Shown one piece after another: positions 54,791 through 64,000 of a stretch of 64,000 nucleotides of DNA (its first letter is position 1; the number at the start of each line of letters is the position of its first letter). The notes beneath the pieces are model-generated. The model saw only the letters and a program-made list of their open reading frames with translations. It was not told the origin of the DNA and did no database searches. The translations under genes were made by a program, and so were the position numbers. The DNA comes from Acheta domesticus (lineage: Eukaryota; Arthropoda; Insecta; Orthoptera; Gryllidae), in contig JAHLJT010009436.1 in the NCBI GenBank assembly GCA_031308135.1, forward strand, positions 222,685,977 through 222,749,976, read 5' to 3'.

Positions 54791-56150
54791 TTCGCCAACA
54801 CAAACGAAACGAAGAGTAAATACTACAGTTGGCTAAATTTTCCCAACTCCAAAAAAACTACTTAACCCTTTCAATGTTGTATTGATTTTTAAAATATTTT
54901 GAATAAAATAAAACTTATAATTTAATTATGAAAAATATGAGTACAAAATAAAGTAAACTGATAATAAAATACAAAGACAACACAAATACAAAATTAACTT
55001 AGTGCAGATAACTTAGTTGCTGTAATTACTTTTTAGAACTCTTCCCGTTTGCTTCCATAGTGAAATGGCTAGTAGGTCATAAAATTACCTATGTCAATTT
55101 GTGTTTATGATCTGTAGCATTGTTTATTTGCAAATCAAATGATTTACTGTAGTTAATCTTGGGCTATTATGCAATCTGTGCCTACACAGGTTGAATATTT
55201 GAATTTGGGAAAAATTATGCAAACTTGGAATACCAACTTTTACAAGCATGGTGCTAACTAATATAGATACTTGTTTAGTATATCATATCTTCTGGGTGGA
55301 AATTTGTTGCATGTAATGTGTGAAGTGCTGAGGTGTTAAAATCAAAACAGAATTTGTGGTGAAAAGATACCATATGATCCCCAACCAAAGTAAAACTGTG
55401 AAATAATAAAATGGCTAGAACAATGGTGAGAGTACATAGTTTCGGGGATTGAAAAGTGTGTTTTTGGTGACAAGTAAAGAACCATTGGTTTCAAACACAC
55501 AAGCAAATTTGTAGGCAAATGTCATCGGCTGATTGCCTTTCATTTCAAAACAATTTTGTAATTCCTGGTTGCAAATGAGATTTAAGTGCACAGCAGGGGA
55601 GTCAGAAATGTCTGCAATTTTGAAATATCTAATTCTAAACCCCCTAAATTTAGTGATGCAGTGAAGTAATTATTTTATGAAAAGAATGGCTTTTTTAAAA
55701 TTTACTCAGAATACTATATGAGGTGTTTAAATATTATCCATTTAACTAATGAATATTGAATAGGATTACTAAAATTACTGGTTATCATGTTCTTTTAAGA
55801 ACTCTTTCACCATTGAACTTGCTTGGAAATTGTCATTCAAATCTGGTCAAAGTATTTAATAACTGGAAATGTCATGTCCCAGTCTGTGTTTGAAATTACA
55901 GGTGGTTATAATTGGTGTTTGTGTGGCCCAGTGACAGGTGAACAAGTTGCTAAAATTAAAACATTAAAGGGCTGCATGGACAGAATACAAAAAATTGCAA
56001 TGTGATTTAAAAAGATGTTGATATCCAAATAACTGTAAAATTCTATGTGAAGTAGTGTAATAATTTGCTGTAATATTGTTCTGCATGTGTCAGGATAATA
56101 GTGTTTCTTTATGGTACAAGGATTCTAAAATATTATTCATTTTGTTGCAG
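54791..56150 (+). other. CpG-poor DNA upstream of the first putative PRL-1 exon
   Basis: Very AT-rich and nearly free of CpG, like the introns further right. No coding potential recognised. It ends in a good 3' splice site, TTTTGTTGCAG. Confidence 0.4.
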
Positions 56151-56348
56151 TTTCGTGGTGAGATTGTCCTCACATACATGGAGTTCCAGTTGGACAGCGG
56201 AGAATACTGCCAGGCTCAGCACAAATAAAGTGGCTGTGTAAACCAAGCAATTTTGGGTGGAAAGAGCAGCCAATCAGTTCTTCACTGCACCATTCCATAC
56301 ACACTAAACACCAACCATCATAAGAAACCGCACCGGCAGTGCTATCTG
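56151..56348 (+). other. Candidate 5'UTR exon of PRL-1
   Basis: A 198-bp block richer in GC and complexity than its surroundings. It is bounded by an acceptor TTTTGTTGCAG on the left and a strong donor CTG|GTGAGC on the right. All frames contain stops, so it would be untranslated. The next acceptor before the PRL-1 start codon could be at ~57350 (GAAGTCAG). Downstream sequence to ~56640 is also somewhat GC-richer, so the exon could be longer. Confidence 0.4.
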
Positions 56349-57403
56349 GTGAGCCCTGCTGGAAAACAACTCACCTTTGTCTCTCATTTCAATGGGCTGA
56401 AGTTGGTGCTTGTTTATTTTGGATATTGGAACCACCTTGACTGTGGGCACTGCAGAACTGCAGGAAGAGGGAGAGGAATCGCAAAGAAAAGTAGCTAAAG
56501 TAGAATTGACAGAAAGCAGCAGGTCTCCATTCGGGCACAGGACTGGGTGTGGGGAACAGAGTTGAACAGAGTGTGGATTATTTTCCGGGCCCATCAGGTT
56601 GCCAAATTCGGTGCGCGTTTTATTTCCAGAAAATAGAGAAAAAAAAATGTGAAATTCCGAGTGTGTATGTATATGCGCATATCTTGATTATATGAGATAC
56701 ATAATATATATATTTTTTGTTATTGGTGTTGTATAAGAAACTGTTGCTGTTTCTATCTACGTGTGTGATATAGCTAGAGATTAGTCCTCATTACCTAGGC
56801 TTTATAAAACTTAGTTTCCAGTTACCCAGTTTGTTGAAAGCAATTCCATACAGGCAAAGTTGGTAAATTAATCTCCTTTAATGTGCTAAAGTGTATGTAC
56901 TCTGGCAGACAGTCTAATTTTTCGTTTTGTTTCTTTTTTCTCTACTAGTTCACTTGCTCTGCCTACATTCTTGCATATCAAGAAGGAACAGGACTGTTTG
57001 AACCTTCATGGAAATATAAATTCTAATAAGTATAAGTTAAACAAGATCTGATTATTTTTTTTATTTTTTTTTAATTTCGTATGTCTTTTGTTCCTGGTTT
57101 CACATAAAGACTTTTGTTGAGAAGGATATTTTGTTTGTGTTCATTTTGGTTTGCTTGGAGAAAATTGTTAATACATAGCAATCAAAAGTGCACACATTCA
57201 ACATATTTTTGTATAAGAATTGAAGTGCATCAGTCAGACTTTTTGGTTGTTATTGAAGATCAAGAAGACTTTTATTATAGACAAACTAATTTTCTGCCTG
57301 TGTATCGTCAGTGTTCAAGAATTATTAATTTTCTAATCTCCTGAAGTCAGCTTTTTCTGTGTTCACTTGCTTATTATTGTCATCATACTTCGGTTGTCGT
57401 GAA
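56349..57403 (+). other. Putative intron and leader before the PRL-1 start codon
   Basis: AT-rich with TA-rich simple stretches near 56700. A possible 3' splice site at 57349-57350 would give a 53-nt leader before the ATG. No other gene seen. Confidence 0.4.
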
Positions 57404-57532
57404 ATGTCAATGACTTCCAGCAACATGAGGCTAAAGGACATTCGACCTGCTCCCTGCGAAATTGAGTACAAGAACATGAAATTCCTCATTACTGATCGCC
57501 CCACAGACCAAAACATCCACAACTACATCCAG
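57404..57532 (+). CDS. PRL-1: PRL-1 protein tyrosine phosphatase, coding exon 1
   Basis: First coding exon of the phosphatase of regenerating liver (PTP4A family), a small prenylated dual-specificity-type phosphatase at the plasma membrane and endomembranes that in animals also binds CNNM magnesium transporters. Forty-three codons from ATG to CAG|GTTAGT, phase 0. The stretch RPAPCEIEYKNMKFLITDRP matches the conserved PRL N-terminus. A second in-frame Met at codon 3 could also serve. The gene is read left to right through exons at 57620 and 60108. Together they give ~142 residues, covering the whole catalytic centre but not the C-terminus. Confidence 0.93.
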
Positions 57533-57619
57533 GTTAGTATCTTCCTAAAGGATAAGAATGAAATTGAAAATTTTTGATGAAATGAGACTATATTTTTCCT
57601 TTTGTACTTGTTTGTGCAG

Positions 57620-57751
57620 GAATTGAAGAAACACAAAGTGAAGGATGTTGTGAGGGTGTGTGAACCGAGTTACCAAATTGAGGAATTGCAGAATGAGGGA
57701 ATTCGTGTGACTGATCTGGAATTTGATGATGGTACTCCTCCTCCTGGACAG
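57620..57751 (+). CDS. PRL-1: PRL-1, coding exon 2
   Basis: Forty-four codons in phase 0 between TTTGTGCAG and CAG|GTAATT. It carries VVRVCEPSY, whose Cys (residue 57 of this protein) corresponds to the redox partner Cys49 of human PRLs. It also carries the loop FDDGTPPP, whose second Asp (residue 80) corresponds to the general acid Asp72. The preceding intron is only 87 bp. Confidence 0.94.
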
Positions 57752-60107
57752 GTAATTGAATGCTCTACTCTTTTTACCTCAAGGTTAATTTTTTATTATT
57801 AAAAAATTTTCCTAAATAGATACTATAATTGAAATTCCTTAAAGGTATTATTTGATGGAATAATAATACTGATGTCAGAATCTGCATTTTCTTAATAAAC
57901 TAGGTTAAAAATATCTCCCAAGAAATACTGTTATCTAGGTCATCTAAAATCAGGATTTTCAAAATGGAAGTAACATGAATATAGAAGTTTCTTGCTTCTC
58001 AATTTTATGCATGTACCTCAGTTATTGAGCATATTTAGAACAACCTGAAATGGGAATTTAAATCCCACTTTAAAAGTTTTCAACATTGTAAGTGCATTAT
58101 CTGCATGCATTTTACCCACAGTGATAAATCAACTTTGGCTTACAAAGTTGTGAGAACATAAATGTGTGTTCAACTCAAGTTGTATTACCACGCATGTTCA
58201 TGTTTAGAAGCTCAATTAATAGAAAGCCATTCACCACAAATTACTTGAGGAAAAAGAGTATAATAAAGCTTTTAACTTCTTGATCCAGTGTCAGGATTCG
58301 GAGGAGACGGGGAGGTTTAGTAGGCAGTTGCATCTCTATGTTGGGGAGGGGATTGTACTTGGTGTATAACTAAATGCAAACTTTCTATTCAAATCGTTGT
58401 GGAGTTTGAATTTGTCCCCCAGTGGCAGATCTTAAAATTGCTGCCACTATATTGGCCTATCTGGATACTAGTAGGATTGAACAGAATATTGATGATTCTG
58501 ATCAGAAAGTTACTGCAAGAGGGTAGTTTTGATGATTTCCTCTTCAAAAGTGACAAGGTATTTAAGAATCTGTTTGTTGAAAGCTGGGAAGTTATTTTTA
58601 ACTTCAGTATAAAATTTAATAATATTTACCTTAATTTCTTTGAATTTTAAGTACACAAAACACCTCCTGTATTTTGTCCCTTGACAATACCTCTGGTATT
58701 TTGTCAATGGCAGCATGTTTGTGTGAAAAGTAAATGAAATTGGGAAAGGTGGTGGTGATCATTAATATGATGATAAAATTTATTTCTGCAAAAGTTGTGA
58801 TGTGATATAAGGAGAGGCTCATCTTATGTATAAGAAAGGTGTAATTAGTTTGCAATATTCTTCCCTTCACAAAATTTGAGAAGTCATCTCTTGCACCTGA
58901 ATTCCTCAATTGTGGACACCTCAAAAAAAAGGGACTAGATTTTCCATTTATCAAATCTTAGTTCTTAATAAGCCTTCCAATCTTAAAATCTTCAAATTAT
59001 AAATTTTAAAATCAAAGCTTATTTGATTAAAATAGTTCTAAAAGTTCCTTTGTCAGCACAAATCAAATTCATTAAGAGATACTACGTTTAATATTATATT
59101 TTTTGTAATTAGATTTATAATTTTATTCTGCAATTAAGTGTGGTAACTTGGTAGCAGAGTATGGAGGAAAAAGAGAGGAATGCAGGAAGTGAAATTGTAG
59201 TGCAGTGCTTCTAAATTTGTAGTGCTGTGTGTGGGAAATGTGCTGCAGTACATGCTTTCCTGAATGTCCTGGAAGAATATTATAGAACATGTGGAGAATA
59301 TGCAGGGATATGTGTAGTATCACAAGTGTAGCCCTAGTTGTTTCTTTAAGCAATATTTCACAAAATAAATATCTTACATTCCTCTTATATATTTTTAAAG
59401 ATTTAGCTCTTTCACGCACCTCTGCTTTATAGTGCGCGTGGGTAGACAGATCTAGATGAAACTAAAGATCTATGTAAAATTAAGTTGATGAATCATGATG
59501 TGCTTATAATGCTTTAATGTAGAAAGGGGTAGGCTGTCAAAACAGTACGAAGGTATTTTCACTTTTATAACAATGATTTACAAAGTACTGAATGTTTGCA
59601 GGGGTCCAGCTAGTATAATTCAATTAAACAAGAGAGAAGAATAAATTGATAATGGACTTTCAATAGTTTATACCTGGCAACTTAAAAGGAGGACCATGGA
59701 TAAGATGGTCCTTTTATCCCATATAATGAGCTACCAATTGGCACAAACATTTTTAAATAACAAATCAGGGGTTCATTAATTACTTTAAGTAACCTATGCA
59801 TTAGTTGTTAGTTCATGTATTTTTAAAATTGAAGTACATCTCATTGGAATAGAGGATGTGGGTGGGTGGAGGGAGCCCTGATCTTAGCCACTTAGCATTC
59901 TTAAATGTTGCATTTCATGTAAAATTGCAGACCTTTTGTTTCTTTGTTGTTAGAGTTGAGACAATTCTTACTGGTTATTCCAAGACTTTACAAGGTGGTG
60001 TTAAATTTTAATATGGGGTGTCTACTGGTACTCTGGAACATCTTCATTTTATGTGCTCGCTTATGTCATGAAATGATTGACAAAGCAATTTTGGTTTTTG
60101 TGTACAG
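57752..60107 (+). other. PRL-1 intron 2 (2.36 kb)
   Basis: Begins GTAATT and ends TTTTTGTGTACAG. AT-rich and CpG-poor. Short frames within it show nothing recognisable. Confidence 0.85.
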
Positions 60108-60274
60108 GTTGTGGAAGAATGGTTTGAGCTGCTTAAAAACAGGTTCCGGGAGGCCCCAGATTCATGTGTGGCAGTACACTGTGTGGCAGGCTTAGGAAGG
60201 GCTCCTGTGATGGTGGCTCTTGCCCTTATAGAACTGGGCATGAAATATGAGGATGCAGTGGAATTCATTCGAAG
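60108..60274 (+). CDS. PRL-1: PRL-1, coding exon 3 (catalytic P-loop)
   Basis: 167 nt, 55 codons plus two bases, ending CGAAG|GTATGT. It contains the signature [10 protein letters not shown]: nucleophile Cys112 and Arg118, followed by Ala, where most tyrosine phosphatases have Ser or Thr. That Ala is diagnostic of PRLs. It ends in EDAVEFIRR, after which the family continues with a basic stretch, a polybasic tail and a CaaX prenylation box. Those are not found before 64,000, so the gene is cut by the window end. Confidence 0.95.
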
Positions 60275-63200
60275 GTATGTATGAGAATTTGAGAACTTTA
60301 CAATTGAAAAACCTATCGCAGAATCATCTTTAAAAGCAATTTGTTGATCAGTTGCAGCTTTGTGGCATTTCGTTGCAGAGCCAGCTTTGCACAGAAATAA
60401 TTTGAAGGTGTTTTGCATACTGTTTGGTCTGGTCTGGTCCAAATTCCCTTCCTAGGTCTTCAGTTACTAATGTTTTGGAGCTGTGCACTCACTACATCCT
60501 GCTGCTCTCCACTTGTAGCCAATAGTTTGTTCCTTCTGCTTTCGTTGTGGCTCCCAGGTAGCAACATGTAGTAAATCATGAGAATGCAGTACGTGTATGG
60601 AGGAGACTCCAGTAACATCTGCATCAAAATTGTGATAGAATTATGATTCATGTTATTAATAGTACAAATGTATTATTACAAATGCCTCAATATTGAAATT
60701 TTTTATTTGTACTGGAAGTGTGCTAAAACTAGCAAGAGCACTGCTGTTCAAGAGTTTGGAAAGTTGATGGTAGTACAGCAATAAATGAATGAAGAATTAC
60801 AAAATGAAGTTCTTTTGTCACTCTAAATACATTGTTTTTAATTATCATTTGGTAAAATTGAAAATGTAGTAAAATGTATGGTGATAATGCTATACCAGTC
60901 TGTTGCTTGTCAAAAATTCTTACTTGCTAATTGTGTTTATCTAATTTTAAAATAAATAACTAACACTTTATGGTGAACTTCATCGTAAATTTTATCATAA
61001 ATGGTGAACTGAAAAAACTGTGAAATTTTAAATGTTCTAGTCTCTCCCCAGACCAATACTAATTTAGCTTTCAAAATTCAACCCAAGTGGATAAAAATGT
61101 GAAGTAAAATTTTATTGAAGATGTCTAAAACTGCAAATGGCAAAAATAAAAAAAAGCTGTAATATTTACAAAAAAGTTGTTATAATTTTTATCATTGCAA
61201 CTACACCCTTCAGGGTAATAAGGGTTTTGCAGAAGTAATAAAAGTGCATTAATGAGGTTCTTTTGTGAAAATTTCTTTAAAAAGTGGAGACACATGTAAA
61301 ATACAATAGCAAGTCCTACATCATTAATTTTAATCTAGGTTTCTTCCTCAATAAGAACTTGGTGTAAACTTGTCTAATTCTTAAAATCATTTCTGAATCG
61401 AGTGAAAAGCATAAATTCTGAAAGCAGTTATTCAGTTAAGAAGTTAACCAACATTGTAATTACATTGCATAACAAATTCATTTAATAGAGTTGACTAATT
61501 TTGAGCTGCTTAAATTTGCCAGTAGTCTGGAAAAATAACAATAAGCATGAAACGGCAAAATATATTCATAAATTTGTGATGGAAACTAACAATATGTAAC
61601 AAGTGTAAAAAGGGAAATATTCAGTTTTAATAATAAGTCTGGTTTAAGCCAGGAGTAACACATTTACTTAAGAAGTAACTACTTTCAGAGTAAGCGTGAA
61701 GTAAGGGAAGAGTAATTTTCTACTATTAAACAGAGTAACTATGCCAGCGTTACTTCACAAACGGCATTTGGCAACACCTAAAAACCTTGTGTTGACTTCT
61801 TGAGTCTGATGTTCAGCCGATAGTTACGTTTATGAATTGATCGTACTGGGTATCGTTCTAGCCTATTAATAAACTAAATCTTTAATACATCATTGCAAAG
61901 ATAGGTCTTTGCATCAGGTTTCGGCATCCAGCATCCATCCTTTGCTGTAAACAAGGAGGTTAGAATTATGAATGTATGGAGAAGACCTTCTTCACAGACT
62001 AAAATGAAGCCAGCCCCCTTATGTTATGTGGTAGGACAATGTGACAAACTGCCTGAAATCTTTCCTATTATATTTTATATATATCGTATATTAATATTTC
62101 GCTAAGGAACGAGTGGCAAATATAATACTTGATTTGGACAAATAAACAGAAATATGAATGCAATAAAGCAAAACAAACATGAAAAGAATATTAGGCCTCC
62201 CAAGAATTCTTTGTGGCAGGGCAAATAAAAATTGCTTAATTTGTTGTCTGAAGTTGAACTGAATTTTCCTCATGAGCTTAAAGCCACGTATTGTTAAAAT
62301 GGAATTGTACCCTTAATTTAATGTCATTGAGAAATTATTATAGCATCAAAAAAGAAGGGAAAATAACGAAAAGAGATTTTAAAATCTAATGGAAATGAAT
62401 ACATTAGTCAACTGACATTTGGCAACGTATTCTAAGTAATTTGTCTTCCAAGGAAGCAGGTGAAATGAACAGGTCACTTAAAATCAGTAACATGAAAGGA
62501 CTTGCTGCATGTGTTGCACATTTGAAATGAATAATAATTTTGGAAATTGTTTCTTGTCTTTTGAAAAATTCTGTAAAGAAATGGAAATGAAATACTTGAG
62601 TGAATCTAATTATAAGATTTCATTCTAATTTTTTGAACAGAAGTATTTACAAGGTTTTTTTTAATGGGTCTGAGAAGAAAAAATTCTCAGAGGAATAAAA
62701 TGAAAACTGTTGTGTCTATAGTTGTAGTGATAGTCACCAACCAAATTAAAAACGTAAGGGAGGCCAAAAACTTTGGTGCAAATTAATTATTGCAGTGTTA
62801 TTTAGGGAATATGCTTAAAAGGAATCTTCAATAAGAATCTTTCGAAGATTGCATCAAGCAAAATAGGACTACAACAGGAGCTCCCCTGCCACATTAATAA
62901 TTGCAAAAAATTTTAGTTAAAAACATTCCACCAACAGCAGCTTCATAGAAGTTGAATTCTATGCAGGAACAATGCTGATTGAAGACAAAATTAGATGGGG
63001 AAAATAAGAGAAGTGCAAGTTGATGCAACTTAGTTTTCAAAGTGACTTGCATCAAGAATATATTTTAAAATCTATATAAAACTGGTTTCCACACCACATT
63101 TCTGAATTAAAAATCTCCTGGGTATTTTGGGAATATTATTGTGAAACAGTTTCAGTAATTTGCCACAGAATTAAAGAAAAAAACTGCCCAAGTGTAACTC

Positions 63201-64000
63201 ACTGTCTGAAGCCACATTAATTGGTACATATTTAAAAAAAATAATGATTTTTTCTAATACCAAATCAATTTTTTAAAAATCCAATGAAGATGTATAACTA
63301 ACATAAACATTTCTTATACGTCTGAGAAACTTGTAATTCAAAGATGGCACAAATTTTAAATTGTTGTGGCATTTAAAATTTTTCTATTACAAACAAATAA
63401 TACAAAATATTTTTAATAAACTATTCCTTCTATTTCAATTTTTAAACCTTTGACGTTAGTATTAGGTACCCTTAATGCAAAATCGTTTCATGAATTCCTT
63501 TTGTTTTCTCTATGTGCAGCAGTGGATTTACCATTTTTGAGGCCCCAAGCTAAAATATTTTTGAGACCCCCATTTGTTTTTACAGTGAACAATAACATTT
63601 TTGAAATTTGATATTTTACCCTTTTTATTAAAAATTAAACAAATAAAATGTGTGTCAAATACATTTTATTCAAATATTTACTTTGAAAATTGATAACAAT
63701 TGTCTATAATGTAATATAATATGTATGTCAAAATAGCTGCAATATAATATCAACACTAAAACTGACAAAAACTTCCTAAAAATGCTGTCACGCAATATTT
63801 TGTTGATAAAATCAGAAATAGTATTCTTGAAAGATAAACCTCTGAGCTTATAATTGTTAGTGAATTGAGTTTGTCTTGTCCCATAGTAACTCTGCACTTG
63901 TTTTTAACTCTTGATTTTACTTAATAAAGGACACACTGGACTGAATTGTCTGTCCCATTTTATTGTTTTAAAATGTTTTTGCTTAAATAAGCCAAACATT
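60275..64000 (+). other. PRL-1 intron 3, running off the window
   Basis: At least 3.7 kb, strongly AT-rich and CpG-poor. I looked for a codon run resembling the conserved PRL C-terminus and CaaX box on the plus strand and saw none. Near 63525-63575 a GTGGATTTACCATTTTTGAG word followed by GGCCCC resembles a common insect interspersed repeat end, but boundaries are not visible. Confidence 0.7.

Noticed and set aside
1..64000. tRNA, rRNA, CRISPR or bacterial operon features
   Set aside because: No cloverleaf with proper A and B boxes beyond the SINE-like head, no rRNA words, no regularly spaced repeats with unique spacers, and no operon-like gene packing.

Overview
The window reads as nuclear DNA of an insect, probably a large-genome, DNA-methylating and non-dipteran lineage (a polyneopteran would fit). 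The reasons are one recognisable intron-bearing insect gene (PRL-1 phosphatase), an errantivirus-type (env-bearing Ty3/gypsy) retroelement, a LINE tail ending in (AAT)n, several MITEs, and strong CpG depletion restricted to the transcribed gene. There are no bacterial operons, tRNA genes or CRISPR arrays. Most open frames in the window are chance frames in GC-rich or AT-rich DNA.

Layout. 1-26.2 kb is intergenic DNA with nine short GC/CpG-rich islands, about 2-4 kb apart, many built on 3-, 5- or 6-nt GC-rich tandem repeats. Between them lie a 619-bp TTAA-flanked MITE, a SINE-like tRNA-type head, a minus-strand LINE 3' fragment between two (AAT)n microsatellites, a diverged repeat family in two copies 2 kb apart, and a TA-flanked hairpin MITE. 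26.2-42.7 kb holds two head-to-tail copies of an LTR retroelement (gag, pro-RT-RNaseH, env; 626-bp LTRs; tRNA-Pro-type primer binding site). Both copies lack the integrase zinc finger and catalytic core. They are separated by a gap of exactly 1000 N and flanked on both sides by copies of a ~0.95-kb repeat. The left end of copy 1 is a fine-scale blend of LTR and flanking repeat, which looks like a consensus or assembly artefact.

42.7-52.4 kb carries four more GC islands. The largest (45.3-47.0 kb) has three perfect CRE palindromes and a possible 20-codon first coding exon ending at a splice donor. From about 54.8 kb CpG becomes rare and stays so to the window end. This zone contains PRL-1 (+ strand): a candidate 5'UTR exon at 56.15 kb and three coding exons (57,404-57,532; 57,620-57,751; 60,108-60,274) holding the whole catalytic centre. 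The last exon, with the polybasic tail and CaaX box, lies beyond 64 kb.

The retroelement proteins would act together as a retroviral replication and envelope set, but every copy is broken by frameshifts and the shared integrase loss. PRL-1 is the only host gene that can be named with confidence. The GC islands are candidate promoters, enhancers or alternative first exons; their target gene cannot be determined from this window.
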